A stretch of 64,000 bases of DNA, from positions 62,001 to 126,000 of the forward strand of contig NZ_CP039691.1 in NCBI RefSeq assembly GCF_005145045.1. The letters run 5' to 3'. Origin of the DNA: Agrobacterium larrymoorei. GTDB taxonomy: Bacteria > Pseudomonadota > Alphaproteobacteria > Rhizobiales > Rhizobiaceae. The notes below the pieces were generated by a model. That model saw nothing but the letters and a program-made list of their open reading frames with translations, searched no databases and was not told the DNA's origin. The position numbers and the translations under genes are program-made. Shown here piece after piece: positions 8,047-17,587 of this stretch; position 1 is the stretch's first letter, and every line of letters starts with the position of its first letter.

Positions 8047-9915
8047 TTAGAATTCGATATCGTCGCCCGGAAGGATGTCACCTTCGCTGGATTCGGCAAC
8101 GGAAGGCGGTGCGATCTCATCCGCCTCTTCCACCAATGGCGCGCGAATACGCACGTCCGTAATCTTGGCACCGGGAAACTGCGAGAGGATCGCGGCAACA
8201 TCCGGGTCCTGACGCGCATCGACAAGCCGCGCATTTCGCGCATTGCCTTCGGCCTCGACCAGCGTCGGCTCGCCCTCTTCCTTGCTGAGGCTGACGATCC
8301 AGTGGATGCCGGTCCATTCCTTCAGCTTGACGCCGAGTTCACCGGGAAGCGTTCCCGGTGCGCCTTCGCCAAGCCGCATGTCGAGACGACCCGGCTCCAG
8401 CCGCACCAGACGAACGAAATTGCGAACCTTCGCCCTCATCACCGGATCGCGGTTCTTCTGGCAGAGATCGGCGATATCCTGCACCGATTTTACCGGCACC
8501 TTCGGTTCCGGTCGTTCTTCGGTCCGGGGTGCCGCAACCTGCATCTCCTGCGGGCGGCTATCCGGCACGGCGCGCAACATGGCTGTCGGCTGCGGAGAGG
8601 ATTGCATCTGCGGTGAGGCTTGGGCTGAGGCTACGGCCTGAGTGGATGAGTACGCACGCGCACCACCGCCATTTCCGCCACCGCCTGACGGACCGCCGTT
8701 CGAAGAGCTGCCCTCACCATTGGAAAGCTCCGCCAGACGGCGCGCTGCATCTTCAGGTGCAGGAAGATTTGCCGCATGCGACAGGCGGATCAGCACCATT
8801 TCGGCAGCGCCTGCCGGACGCGAGGCGTTTTCCGTTTCCGGTATTCCCTTCAGCAGCATCTGCCAGATGCGGGACAGGGTGGAGACGGCAATGCTATCAG
8901 CAAATTCGGCACCGCGCACACGCTCCACTTCCGAAAGCGACGGGTCTTCCGCTGCATCCGGCACATATTTCATACGCGTGACGAGGTGGGTAAAATCCGC
9001 CAGATCGTTGAGAATGACGACAGGGTTGGCACCTGCCTCATATTGCGCGGTGAACTCGGAAAGTGCCGCGGCCACATCGCCTTTGACGACATGTTGAAAC
9101 AGATCGACGATGCGAGCGCGGTCCGCAAGACCCAGCATGCCGCGCACCGCTTCCGCCTCTACGCGACCGCCGCCATGGGCAATCGCCTGATCCAGTAGCG
9201 AGAGACCGTCACGCGCCGAACCCTCCGCCGCACGCGCGATCATCGCCAATGCCTGTGGATCGGCCTCGAAACCTTCCTTGGAGGAAATGGCCGTGAACAG
9301 ACCAACCAGATCGGCAGCGCTGATGCGGCGCAGATCGAAGCGCTGGCAGCGCGAGAGAACCGTGATCGGAACCTTGCGGATTTCGGTCGTCGCGAAAATG
9401 AACTTCACATGCTCCGGCGGCTCTTCGAGCGTCTTCAACAGGCCGTTGAAAGCCTGCGTCGAAAGCATGTGCACTTCATCGATAATGTAGACTTTGTAGC
9501 GCGCCGAAACCGGGCGGTAACGCACCTGCTCGATGATCTCGCGAATGTCATCGATACCCGTATGCGAGGCGGCGTCCATCTCGATAACATCGACATGGCG
9601 GCCTTCCATGATGGCCTGGCAATGTTCGCCGGGAACGCGCAGGTCGATGGTCGGCTTGTCGATCTCGGGCGTCTTGTAGTTCAGCGCGCGCGCCAGAATG
9701 CGCGCCGTCGTCGTCTTGCCCACGCCGCGAACGCCGGTCAGCATATAGGCCTGGGCAATACGACCGGTTTCGAACGCGTTGGTCAGCGTGCGAACCATCG
9801 GCTCCTGCCCGACCATCAGATCGGAGAAATCCTTGGGGCGATATTTGCGTGCCAAGACCCGGTAACCGGTACCCTGCTCATTCGTCTGGGGCATGTTGGT
9901 TCCGGTGTCGCTCAT
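8047..9915 (-). CDS. dnaX: DNA polymerase III subunits gamma/tau
   Basis: 622 residues. This is the clamp-loader ATPase of the replicative polymerase. The AAA+ module (about 20-240) has Walker A GVRGVGKTTT, Walker B-type IIDEVHMLS and the sensor SRCQRFDLRR with its arginine finger. The usual four-cysteine zinc module of bacterial DnaX is not intact: only one Cys remains in the GEHCQAI segment. A collar domain (to about 380) is followed by a Gly/Ser/Pro/Gln-rich linker (about 395-475) and a tau-like C-terminal domain. No A-rich slippery heptamer is evident, so a separate gamma form by frameshifting cannot be supported. The SRP RNA gene lies just upstream. Confidence 0.96.
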   Translation of the reverse strand: MSDTGTNMPQTNEQGTGYRVLARKYRPKDFSDLMVGQEPMVRTLTNAFETGRIAQAYMLTGVRGVGKTTTARILARALNYKTPEIDKPTIDLRVPGEHCQAIMEGRHVDVIEMDAASHTGIDDIREIIEQVRYRPVSARYKVYIIDEVHMLSTQAFNGLLKTLEEPPEHVKFIFATTEIRKVPITVLSRCQRFDLRRISAADLVGLFTAISSKEGFEADPQALAMIARAAEGSARDGLSLLDQAIAHGGGRVEAEAVRGMLGLADRARIVDLFQHVVKGDVAAALSEFTAQYEAGANPVVILNDLADFTHLVTRMKYVPDAAEDPSLSEVERVRGAEFADSIAVSTLSRIWQMLLKGIPETENASRPAGAAEMVLIRLSHAANLPAPEDAARRLAELSNGEGSSSNGGPSGGGGNGGGARAYSSTQAVASAQASPQMQSSPQPTAMLRAVPDSRPQEMQVAAPRTEERPEPKVPVKSVQDIADLCQKNRDPVMRAKVRNFVRLVRLEPGRLDMRLGEGAPGTLPGELGVKLKEWTGIHWIVSLSKEEGEPTLVEAEGNARNARLVDARQDPDVAAILSQFPGAKITDVRIRAPLVEEADEIAPPSVAESSEGDILPGDDIEF

Positions 9916-9982
9916 CGCCTCGCCAGTTTTGAAGTTGGGCCCGCTTTCAGGCTGAACTGGCCCGGCGAAGCAGAGCGCGTCT

Positions 9983-10095
9983 AAAAAAGAAAAGGTGGGA
10001 GGCTGGCACGGCGACCCGTGCCTGGCTCGTTAGGGCTGCTTCCTTCCGGACCTGACCCGGTTGGCGAGTGGCTCGTCCACCACCAACCTCCCGGG
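9983..10095 (-). ncRNA. ffs: Small signal recognition particle RNA (4.5S-type) with its terminator
   Basis: On the minus strand the invariant apical region of bacterial SRP RNA is present (GGTCAGGTCCGGAAGGAAGC at about 10057-10038). It is flanked by complementary arms ending in GGGAGG and CCTCCC that close an approximately 100-nt rod. The 3' end near 9994 runs directly into a TTTTCTTTTTT tract (9993-9983), giving an intrinsic terminator. The RNA binds Ffh and targets membrane proteins. It is divergent from the HIT gene and upstream of dnaX. Confidence 0.95.
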
Positions 10096-10234
10096 GCCAC
10101 ATATCGGCAATATTAAAAGCAAATGCAAGCCAAGCCTTCAAAAAACTGCTATCGCTGTGAAAACAGTTTATAATTGCGCCTGTGGCAGGAGCGAAAACGC
10201 TGACATTTCCACGCCACATGCTTTGGAGGACACC

Positions 10235-10639
10235 TTGGACACATTCCGGCTGGACGACAGACTGGCTCGCGATAGCGCGCTGATCACCACTCTTGGTCTC
10301 TGCCAGCTGCGCATTCAGAACGACAGCCGCTGGCCCTGGCTTGTGCTCGTCCCGCAGCGCAACGATGTCAGCGAATTGTTCGACCTGACGCCTCTCGATC
10401 AGGCGGTGCTGACATTCGAAACCAATCTGGTTGCGGCAGCCCTGAAGGACATCACCGGCGCGACCAAGATCAATGTCGGCGCACTTGGCAATATCGTTCG
10501 CCAGCTACACGTCCATATTATCGCACGCAACGAAGGCGATCCTTGCTGGCCGGGGCCGATCTGGGGACAGGGCACCGCTATACCTTACGCCGAAGACGAG
10601 AAACAGACATTCATGAAGAAACTGGCTGGCGCGCTCTGA
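10235..10639 (+). CDS. HIT family protein
   Basis: 134 residues from a TTG start at 10235, supported by GGAGG 5 bases upstream. HIT proteins are nucleotide hydrolases or transferases using a histidine triad. Here the motif reads QLHVHIIARNEGDPCWPGP, the variant common in alphaproteobacterial HIT proteins, with two of the three His of the classical motif. The N-terminal half has the expected nucleotide-binding strands (WLVLVPQRNDV-like). Its stop codon overlaps the ATG of nudC by one base (TGATG), so the two nucleotide-cleaving enzymes are translationally coupled. The substrate is unknown. Confidence 0.88.
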   Translation: MDTFRLDDRLARDSALITTLGLCQLRIQNDSRWPWLVLVPQRNDVSELFDLTPLDQAVLTFETNLVAAALKDITGATKINVGALGNIVRQLHVHIIARNEGDPCWPGPIWGQGTAIPYAEDEKQTFMKKLAGAL

Positions 10640-11607
10640 TGATCTCAAAAAGCATTTTCGAAACCAACTCGCCACATCCCGAACCCTCGACTCTCACAGC
10701 ATTCGCTCAGAACGGTCTCAACCGTCTGGCGGAGAAACGTGATGAAAACTGCGTTGTCGATGCCTTGAAGGTCGAAGGTACGCATCTGCTTGCCTTTGCG
10801 GGCAACAAGCTTGTTCTGAAGCACGACGATCAGGTGCTAGACCCGCTCTTCTCCGCCTATGAACTGGCTGAGCTCGATCCGGATTTCGAACGGGCGATCC
10901 TGCTCGGCCACAAGGAAAACGGCGAGCCCCGCGTGGCCGTGCCGGTGGGTGTGGCGGAAGATGCGCTTGCCAGTCACTACAAGCCGGTGGATGCACGCTC
11001 GCTCTACCGCGACCAGCTGATTGGCGAGGAACTGCTCGGCGAAGTCGCGCAGGCCGTCAGCCTCGTCAACTGGAATGCCGACAACAGGTTCTGCGGTCGC
11101 TGCGGCGGTCACATGGAACTTCGCATCGGCGGCTACAAGCGCATCTGCGCCAGCTGCGGCCACACCATCTTTCCGCGCACCGACCCCGTCGTCATTATGC
11201 TGACCATCGATCTGGAGCGCGAACTCTGCCTTTTGGGCCGTGGAGCCCATTTCGCGCCGGGCATGTATTCCTGCCTTGCGGGGTTCGTGGAGCCGGGCGA
11301 GACGATCGAGAATGCTGTGCGCCGCGAAACGCGGGAAGAGTCCAGCATCGAGATCGGTCGCGTCCGTTATCACGCATCACAGCCATGGCCTATGCCACAT
11401 ACGCTGATGATCGGCTGCTATTCGGAAGCACTCTCCTTCGATATTACGCGTGACGAGGCAGAGCTTGAGGATTGCCGCTGGTTCACGCGTGACGAGGTGG
11501 TGGAGATGTTGAATGCGAGCGCCGCCAACGGCAAATCCCCTCCCCCACGCGGCGCGATTGCGCATCGGCTGATGCGGGACTGGATCGAGTGGGATGGGGT
11601 GAGGTAA
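10639..11607 (+). CDS. nudC: NAD(+) diphosphatase / NAD-capped RNA decapping Nudix hydrolase
   Basis: 322 residues. NudC hydrolyses NAD(H) to NMN(H) and AMP and removes NAD caps from RNA. The N-terminal domain is followed by a zinc ribbon (CGRCGGHMELRIGGYKRICASCG, two CxxC pairs at about 152-175). The Nudix box has the form GFVEPGETIENAVRRE...REESSIE, and the NudC family signature SQPWPMPHTLM follows it. All catalytic Glu residues are present. The start at 10639 overlaps the HIT gene stop. Confidence 0.95.
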   Translation: MISKSIFETNSPHPEPSTLTAFAQNGLNRLAEKRDENCVVDALKVEGTHLLAFAGNKLVLKHDDQVLDPLFSAYELAELDPDFERAILLGHKENGEPRVAVPVGVAEDALASHYKPVDARSLYRDQLIGEELLGEVAQAVSLVNWNADNRFCGRCGGHMELRIGGYKRICASCGHTIFPRTDPVVIMLTIDLERELCLLGRGAHFAPGMYSCLAGFVEPGETIENAVRRETREESSIEIGRVRYHASQPWPMPHTLMIGCYSEALSFDITRDEAELEDCRWFTRDEVVEMLNASAANGKSPPPRGAIAHRLMRDWIEWDGVR

Positions 11608-11714
11608 ACCGTCAGCACCATCGCGTTCTTCGACACGCTCCCGTGCTAACCTTCGACGAGCTGCGCTCTTGTCTTGCATTATGCCTTGCTGAGGTTAGCG
11701 CAGTACGCTCTCCA

Positions 11715-12074
11715 TCACTCAAGCACGATACCAAGTTCAGTCCGCAGTTTCTTCGTCAGTCCCGCAGCCACGAGCTCATACGAACGACGCACATAATGCT
11801 CGAGCTCTTCACCCTCAAGCGGAGAATGATCGGCAATCGACACCCATTTCCGTTTGGCGAAATAGGGAGCCTGCGCAATGCCTTCCAGTGAGGTGAGTAT
11901 CTCGAAACTTTCCTCGGAACATTTGACGACAAGTCGCCAATTGTCACGCTCACCCAGAACGGCGAAGACCTTGTCGCCAACCTTTGCGACGTGGGAATCC
12001 CATTGGTCCACGAAGGTAACACCGGGCCAGGTACCGAGCGTGGCATCGAAAGTCTTGCGTTCGAAAATGCTCAT
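11715..12074 (-). CDS. MmcQ/YjbR family DNA-binding-like protein
   Basis: 119 residues. The YjbR fold (CyaY-like) is recognised from WDSHVAKVGDKVFAVLGER near the middle and the C-terminal helix with YVRRSYELVAAGLTKKLR. Family members bind DNA non-specifically in vitro, but their role is unclear. The start overlaps the last 4 bases of coaBC on the same strand (ATGA), so the two are co-translated. Confidence 0.88.
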   Translation of the reverse strand: MSIFERKTFDATLGTWPGVTFVDQWDSHVAKVGDKVFAVLGERDNWRLVVKCSEESFEILTSLEGIAQAPYFAKRKWVSIADHSPLEGEELEHYVRRSYELVAAGLTKKLRTELGIVLE

Positions 12075-13276
12075 GCCAGCGTCTCCGCGATCAAGGCGGC
12101 CAGACGCTCCGCGACCTCGGCTTTTGTCATTTTCGGCCAGGCGTCAATGCCTGATTTCGAGATGACCCTCACCTGATTGTTCGCGCCGCCCATGATGCCG
12201 GTTTCGGCGGATACATCGTTGGCGATGATAAAATCTGCTCCCTTGCGCTCCAGCTTGGCGCGTCCATTCTCTTCAATATTCTGCGTTTCGGCGGCGAAAC
12301 CGACGACGAGCTTCGGGCGGTTCTCGTGATGGCCGACGGTTTTCAGGATGTCCGGGTTCTCGGTCAGTTGCAGTGCGGGCGGCGCATCGCCCGGTTGCTT
12401 CTTGATCTTCTGATCGGCAGATGCCGCCACCCGCCAGTCTGCGACCGCAGCGACGAAAACAGCGATATCGGCAGGTAGCTTTGAAACGACGGCATCGCGC
12501 ATCTCTTCGGCGCGCTCCACATGGATGGTTCTCACTCCTGCGGGATCAGGGGTCGTGACTGGACCGGAAACGAGGGTTACGTCTGCGCCGAGTTTTGCCA
12601 GCGCAGCGGCAATGGCGTGGCCTTGTCTGCCGGATGAACGGTTGGCGATATATCGCACGGGATCTATGGGCTCATGCGTGGGGCCGGAGGTAACGATTGC
12701 GGTCTTACCGGCCAGGGGTTTGGCGGAATTATCCAGCAAGTCTTCCACAGTGGCCACGATCTGCAACGGCTCGGCCATGCGTCCGACGCCAGCCTCACCT
12801 TTCTCCGCCATTTCACCTGCCATGGGACCGACAAAGGAAATGCCGTCCTGTTTCAGGGTGGCAATATTGCGCTTTGTAGCCTGCGCCTCCCACATTTTCG
12901 GGTTCATGGTGGGCGCCAACAGCACCTTGCGATCAGTGGCCAGCAAAACGGTAGAGGCAAGGTCATCGGCCAGACCATGTGCCATCTTGGCCATCAGGTC
13001 CGCCGTGGCGGGTGCCACCAGAACCAGATCGCAATCGCGCGCCAGCCGAATGTGGCCTACATCCTGCTCGTCCTGCCGGGAGAAAAGCTCCGTGAAGACG
13101 TGGGTTGCAGAGAGCGCACCGACTGCCAGCGGCGTGACGAATTCCTGCGCGCCCTTCGTCATTACCGGCGTCACCTTTGCGCCACGTTCTTTCAGGCGGC
13201 GGATGAGATCGAGGCTCTTATAGGCCGCGATGCCGCCGGAAATGATGAGAAGAATATGCTTGCCTGAAAGAGCCAT
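12071..13276 (-). CDS. coaBC: Bifunctional phosphopantothenoylcysteine decarboxylase / phosphopantothenate-cysteine ligase
   Basis: 401 residues. It carries out two steps of coenzyme A synthesis: CTP-dependent joining of cysteine to phosphopantothenate (CoaB, C-terminal) and FMN-dependent decarboxylation (CoaC, N-terminal). The CoaC half has the flavodoxin-like start LLIISGGIAAYKSLDLIRRL and the PTMNPKMW substrate loop (about 155-162). The CoaB half has TSGPTHEPIDPVRYIANRSSG and the KIKK motif at about 288-291. The gene is followed by the overlapping yjbR gene. The upstream gap to prfC carries a palindromic repeat. Confidence 0.96.
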   Translation of the reverse strand: MALSGKHILLIISGGIAAYKSLDLIRRLKERGAKVTPVMTKGAQEFVTPLAVGALSATHVFTELFSRQDEQDVGHIRLARDCDLVLVAPATADLMAKMAHGLADDLASTVLLATDRKVLLAPTMNPKMWEAQATKRNIATLKQDGISFVGPMAGEMAEKGEAGVGRMAEPLQIVATVEDLLDNSAKPLAGKTAIVTSGPTHEPIDPVRYIANRSSGRQGHAIAAALAKLGADVTLVSGPVTTPDPAGVRTIHVERAEEMRDAVVSKLPADIAVFVAAVADWRVAASADQKIKKQPGDAPPALQLTENPDILKTVGHHENRPKLVVGFAAETQNIEENGRAKLERKGADFIIANDVSAETGIMGGANNQVRVISKSGIDAWPKMTKAEVAERLAALIAETLA

Positions 13277-13314
13277 GATGCTGGACCAGTTTTCCGTTTG
13301 GCTGGGAAACTATA

Positions 13315-13357
13315 GCGCATCCCGAAAAGTGTGAAGCGGTTTTCGGAAAAGATGCGC
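13315..13357. repeat. Dispersed palindromic element, copy 2 (between coaBC and prfC)
   Basis: GCGCATC and GATGCGC form the ends around GAAAAGTGTGAAGCGGTTTT, the reverse complement of the core at 7998-8044. It occupies the gap upstream of coaBC. Confidence 0.7.
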
Positions 13358-13446
13358 GCATCAGAAATATTGCAGCAGCGACTTTGCTTTCGCTACTGCA
13401 AGCCCCTGGCATACAAAGTGCAATCGCCTCGGCGTAGCGCGGTTTA

Positions 13447-15030
13447 TCACGCCGCCTTGGCGACGTGATATTCCTTGATGGCAACCATCTTGATGGCGGG
13501 GAAACGCTCCGCCTCATAGCGCAGCGAAAACGCATCCTGCGCCAGAAACACGGGATCACCGTCCAGATCGCGCGCGATATCGCCGCGCTTGACGTTCAGG
13601 AACTTTTCGAACTCGGCGGACTGGTCCGAAGAAATCCAGCGGCAGACCGAGAAGCGCGACATTTCGAAGGAAACCGGCAGGCCATATTCGCCCATCAGGC
13701 GTTCCTTCAACACGTCCAACTGCAGCGCGCCGACGACGCCGACGATGGCTGGAGAGCCATCTTCCGGCGAAAAAAGCTGTACGACGCCTTCCTCAGCCAT
13801 CTGCTGAAGGGCTTCCTTCAGCTTCTTCGCCTTCATCGCATCTTCCAGACGCACGCGGCGCAGAATTTCTGGCGAGAAGTTCGGCACGCCCTGGAAGACG
13901 AGGTTCTCGCCTTCGGTCAGCGTATCGCCAATGCGGAGCGTTCCGTGGTTGGGAATGCCCACTACGTCACCCGCATAGGCAGTATCCGCCAGCTGGCGCT
14001 GCGAAGCGAAGAAGAATTGCGGGGCGGTGAGGCCCATCTGCTTGCCGGTGCGTGCCAGCCGCGCCTTCATCCCACGCTCCAGCTTGCCGGAGCAGATGCG
14101 AGCGAAAGCAATACGGTCGCGGTGGTTCGGGTCCATATTGGCCTGAATCTTGAAGACGAACGCCGTCATCTTTTCTTCAGCCGCATGCACGGTGCGGATG
14201 TCTGCCACCTGATCGCGCGGCGGCGGTGCGAAATCGCCCAGCGCGTTGATGAGATCGCGCACACCGAAGTTTCTTAAGGCCGATCCGAAGAAGACCGGCG
14301 TCATATGGCCTTCGAGAAATGCCTGACGATCGAACGGACGGCAGGCTTCCATTGCCAGTTCCGTTTCTTCGATAAAGGCATCGCGCTCGTTTTCCGGCAA
14401 GCGGTCTGCAACGGCCTGTGGTCCATTGACGGGCAGACCGTCAACCTGCGTATCGTTGCCGCGAAACGTGTTTTCCGCCAGATTATAGGCACCGCAGAAT
14501 GTCTTGGAACGACCGACCGGCCAGGTTATCGGCGCGGTATCGAGCGCAAGCTTCTCTTCCACCTCATCCAGAATTTCGAAAGCGTCGCGGCTTTCGCGGT
14601 CCATCTTGTTGATGAAGGTGATGATCGGAATATCGCGCATGCGGCAGACTTCGAACAGCTTCAGCGTTCGCGGCTCGATACCCTTGGCGGCGTCGATGAC
14701 CATGATCGCTGCATCCACCGCCGTCAGCGTGCGGTAGGTGTCGTCAGCAAAGTCTTCGTGGCCGGGCGTATCGAGAATGTTGAAAACGCGATCATTATAT
14801 TCGAAGGTCATGACCGAGGTCACGACCGAGATGCCGCGCTCGCGCTCGATCTTCATCCAGTCCGAACGGGTCTGGATGCGGTCCTTCTTGGCCTTCACTT
14901 CACCGGCCAGCTGGATCGCTCCGCCGAACAGCAGCAGCTTTTCGGTCAGCGTCGTCTTACCCGCGTCCGGGTGCGCGATAATAGCAAAGGTGCGGCGGCG
15001 GGAGACCGCCTCGGCAAGTGTTTCGGCCAT
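13447..15030 (-). CDS. prfC: Peptide chain release factor 3
   Basis: 527 residues, full length. RF3 is a GTPase that removes RF1/RF2 from the ribosome after peptide release. G1 is AHPDAGKTTLTE (about 18-29), the switch region contains ERERGISVVTSV, G3 is DTPGHEDF (about 88-95) and G4 is NKMD (about 142-145). Domain II (about 290-380) and the RF3 C-terminal domain follow. It is divergent from dut across a 91-bp gap. Confidence 0.97.
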   Translation of the reverse strand: MAETLAEAVSRRRTFAIIAHPDAGKTTLTEKLLLFGGAIQLAGEVKAKKDRIQTRSDWMKIERERGISVVTSVMTFEYNDRVFNILDTPGHEDFADDTYRTLTAVDAAIMVIDAAKGIEPRTLKLFEVCRMRDIPIITFINKMDRESRDAFEILDEVEEKLALDTAPITWPVGRSKTFCGAYNLAENTFRGNDTQVDGLPVNGPQAVADRLPENERDAFIEETELAMEACRPFDRQAFLEGHMTPVFFGSALRNFGVRDLINALGDFAPPPRDQVADIRTVHAAEEKMTAFVFKIQANMDPNHRDRIAFARICSGKLERGMKARLARTGKQMGLTAPQFFFASQRQLADTAYAGDVVGIPNHGTLRIGDTLTEGENLVFQGVPNFSPEILRRVRLEDAMKAKKLKEALQQMAEEGVVQLFSPEDGSPAIVGVVGALQLDVLKERLMGEYGLPVSFEMSRFSVCRWISSDQSAEFEKFLNVKRGDIARDLDGDPVFLAQDAFSLRYEAERFPAIKMVAIKEYHVAKAA

Positions 15031-15121
15031 TCTCTGAAATCCTGTGGAATTGCGGGCTATCTAGCGTTTTGAGCCCGCATTTGCAATTGACCTTGGCGAT
15101 GCAAGGGCAAACTAATGCCGC

Positions 15122-15592
15122 ATGAACACGCAAAACACCCTTTCCCCCGTCCTGAAACTCATCCGCCTTCCGCATGGGGAGGGCATCGAGCTGCCTTCCT
15201 ATGAAACCGCAGGTGCCGCGGGCATGGACCTGCGTGCCGCCGTCTCGCCAGATGAGCCGATGGTGCTGAAGCCCGGCGCGCGCGCTCTGGTGCCGACCGG
15301 TTTCATCTTCGAGGTACCCTTCGGCTACGAGGCACAAATCCGGCCACGCTCGGGTCTCGCCATCAAAAACGGTATCACCTGTCTCAACTCACCCGGCACG
15401 GTGGATAGCGATTATCGCGGTGAGGTGAAGGTCATTCTCGCCAATCTCGGAGACACCGATTTCATCATCGAACGCGGCATGCGCATCGCCCAGATGGTGA
15501 TTGCGCCCGTGACGCAGGTGACGATTACGGAAGCGGAAGAGTTTTCCGAAACGGCGCGCGGAACAGGCGGTTTCGGCTCGACGGGCGTGTGA
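15122..15592 (+). CDS. dut: Deoxyuridine 5'-triphosphate nucleotidohydrolase (dUTPase)
   Basis: 156 residues, trimeric dUTPase. It converts dUTP to dUMP and pyrophosphate, keeping uracil out of DNA and supplying dTMP synthesis. The five family motifs are visible in order: [41 protein letters not shown] and the glycine-rich tail [10 protein letters not shown]. The start ATG is the first in frame. A 14-bp palindrome directly follows the stop codon. Confidence 0.97.
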   Translation: MNTQNTLSPVLKLIRLPHGEGIELPSYETAGAAGMDLRAAVSPDEPMVLKPGARALVPTGFIFEVPFGYEAQIRPRSGLAIKNGITCLNSPGTVDSDYRGEVKVILANLGDTDFIIERGMRIAQMVIAPVTQVTITEAEEFSETARGTGGFGSTGV

Positions 15593-15606
15593 TCACAACG
15601 TTGTGA
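15593..15606. promoter_or_regulatory. Perfect 14-bp palindrome between dut and the LysE-family gene
   Basis: TCACAACGTTGTGA begins immediately after the dut stop codon and lies 50 bp before the LysE-family start. Perfect dyads of this size are typical of dimeric regulator operators. No T-tract follows, so it is not an intrinsic terminator. The regulator is unknown. Confidence 0.4.
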
Positions 15607-15655
15607 CGCATGCTGTTTTGGAGTATGCCAAGGGAAACACGCCGGGGGCATCTTC

Positions 15656-16273
15656 ATGACGATTACGACCATTCTCGCCTATGCGACTGCATTGTTCATC
15701 GCCGCCGCCATTCCCGGCCCGGGCATGACGGCCATCGTTGCACGAGCGCTGGGTTCCGGTTTCCGAGAAACCTTCTTCATGGGTCTTGGTCTGGTGCTTG
15801 GCGATATGGCCTATCTGACGGCCGTGATCCTCGGCCTTGCCTTCGTGGCGCAGACTTTTCAGGAAGCCTTCATGGTGCTGAAGTTCGCGGGCGCTGCCTA
15901 TCTGCTCTACATCGCCTGGAAGCTCTGGACAGCTGGACTTCTGCCGCAGGATTTGCAGGCGAAGAAAAGTACGAGCATCGGAATGTCCTTCCTTTCCGGC
16001 CTGTTCATCACGCTCGGAAACCCCAAGACGATGCTATTCTATGTCGCGCTGGTTCCCACATTGATCGATATCCGCATGATCGGAACATCCGAATACATGC
16101 TTCTGCTTGGCGTCACATTCGCTGTGCTGATGGCGGTGCTGCTGCCCTATATTTTGTTGGCTTCAAAGGCCCGCACGCTGCTCAAGCGACCAAGCGCTCT
16201 GACAATCCTCAACCGCACCGCTGCAGGAATTCTCGCTGGAACGGCAGCAATGATCGCCACCCGCACGAACTGA
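15656..16273 (+). CDS. LysE/RhtB family amino-acid exporter
   Basis: 205 residues with six predicted hydrophobic segments. The family signature PGPGMTAIVARALGSGFR (about 20-37) and the GAAYLLYIAWKLW segment (about 77-90) identify it as an inner-membrane exporter of amino acids or their analogues. The substrate cannot be told from sequence. It follows dut by 63 bp and precedes cysK, separated by an AT-rich inverted repeat. Confidence 0.88.
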   Translation: MTITTILAYATALFIAAAIPGPGMTAIVARALGSGFRETFFMGLGLVLGDMAYLTAVILGLAFVAQTFQEAFMVLKFAGAAYLLYIAWKLWTAGLLPQDLQAKKSTSIGMSFLSGLFITLGNPKTMLFYVALVPTLIDIRMIGTSEYMLLLGVTFAVLMAVLLPYILLASKARTLLKRPSALTILNRTAAGILAGTAAMIATRTN

Positions 16274-16290
16274 AAATAATCCCTCGATAC

Positions 16291-16336
16291 TGCTTTATAT
16301 TGAGCAATCCGTCCTAAGAACTGCTCAATATAAGCA
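16291..16336. repeat. AT-rich inverted repeat between the LysE-family gene and cysK
   Basis: Arms TGCTTTATATTGAGCA (16291-16306) and TGCTCAATATAAGCA (16322-16336) pair over 15 bp with a single bulged T, enclosing a 15-nt loop. It lies 80 bp upstream of the cysK start. It lacks a T-tract. It could be a transcript end, or a leader structure or operator for cysK. Confidence 0.5.
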
Positions 16337-16414
16337 TATTCGTTCTCTGGCTTCTCGACGTGCATCGCCCTATCCTGCGCCAAAGTTTTGCGGGCATTAG
16401 CAGGAGAACACAGC

Positions 16415-17383
16415 ATGTCTGAAGCCAGAAAACCCGGACGCGGACGCATCTATTCCTCCATCACCGACACGATTGGCGATACGCCGTTGGTGCGCCTCGA
16501 CAAGCTGGCGGCGGAAAAGGGTGTGAAGGCGACACTTCTGGCCAAGCTGGAATTCTTCAACCCGATTGCCTCGGTAAAGGACCGCATCGGCGTCGCGATG
16601 ATCGAGTCTCTCGAAGCGCAGGGCAAGATCGCGCCGGGAAAGACGACGCTTGTCGAACCGACATCGGGCAATACGGGCATTGCGCTTGCTTTCGCAGCCG
16701 CGGCCAAGGGCTATAAGCTCATCCTCACCATGCCGGAAACAATGTCGGTGGAACGTCGCAAGATGCTGGCTTTGCTGGGCGCTGAACTTGTGCTGACGGA
16801 AGGCCCGAAGGGCATGAAAGGCGCGATTGCCAAGGCGCATGAACTGGCCGAGACGCTGCCCGATGCCATCATTCCGCAGCAGTTCGAAAATCCCGCCAAC
16901 CCGGAAATCCATCGCAAGACGACGGCAGAGGAAATCTGGAACGACACGAATGGCGCAGTCGATATTTTCGTTTCGGGCATCGGCACGGGCGGAACGATCA
17001 CTGGCGTTGGACAGGTGTTGAAGGGCCGCAAGCCCGATCTCAAGGTCGTGGCCGTAGAGCCTGCCGACAGTCCGGTTCTCTCAGGGGGCAATCCCGGCCC
17101 ACATAAGATTCAGGGCATCGGCGCTGGCTTTGCGCCCGCCATTCTCGACACCAAAATCTATGACGAAATCGTCACGACGACCAACGACGAAGCGTTCGAA
17201 ACCGCACGCCTGGCTGCACGGCTGGAAGGCGTCCCGGTCGGCATCTCCTCAGGCGCCGCCCTCGCTGCCGCCATCAAGGTCGGCGCGCGTGAAGAAAGCG
17301 CCGGCAAGACAATCGTGGTGATCATCCCGTCATTTGCTGAACGGTATCTTTCAACGGCGCTGTTCGAGGGTTTGGGGCTGTAG
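16415..17383 (+). CDS. cysK: Cysteine synthase A (O-acetylserine sulfhydrylase)
   Basis: 322 residues; the start at 16415 has AGGAGAA upstream. This PLP enzyme makes cysteine from O-acetylserine and sulfide. The PLP lysine lies in the segment [13 protein letters not shown] (about 43-55). The substrate loop TSGNTG (about 80-85), the phosphate-binding [10 protein letters not shown] (about 190-199) and the C-terminal SSGA motif are all present. It is a type-fold II enzyme with no cystathionine-beta-synthase extension. Confidence 0.96.
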   Translation: MSEARKPGRGRIYSSITDTIGDTPLVRLDKLAAEKGVKATLLAKLEFFNPIASVKDRIGVAMIESLEAQGKIAPGKTTLVEPTSGNTGIALAFAAAAKGYKLILTMPETMSVERRKMLALLGAELVLTEGPKGMKGAIAKAHELAETLPDAIIPQQFENPANPEIHRKTTAEEIWNDTNGAVDIFVSGIGTGGTITGVGQVLKGRKPDLKVVAVEPADSPVLSGGNPGPHKIQGIGAGFAPAILDTKIYDEIVTTTNDEAFETARLAARLEGVPVGISSGAALAAAIKVGAREESAGKTIVVIIPSFAERYLSTALFEGLGL

Positions 17384-17587
17384 TATTTCGGACGAGCGCG
17401 AACATTCGTCTGCGCCGTCCAAAATGCACGAGAAGTTTCATCCGGATCGCGTCCACTAATGTCCGATGTAACTACTCAGACATGATGCAGGACATAAACT
17501 CCATGCATTCTGCTAACTCGCAGGACTTCGGACGCAAGCGAAGAATGGCGTGGGGTATGTGTATGACACCATCGACAAACCCACCAC

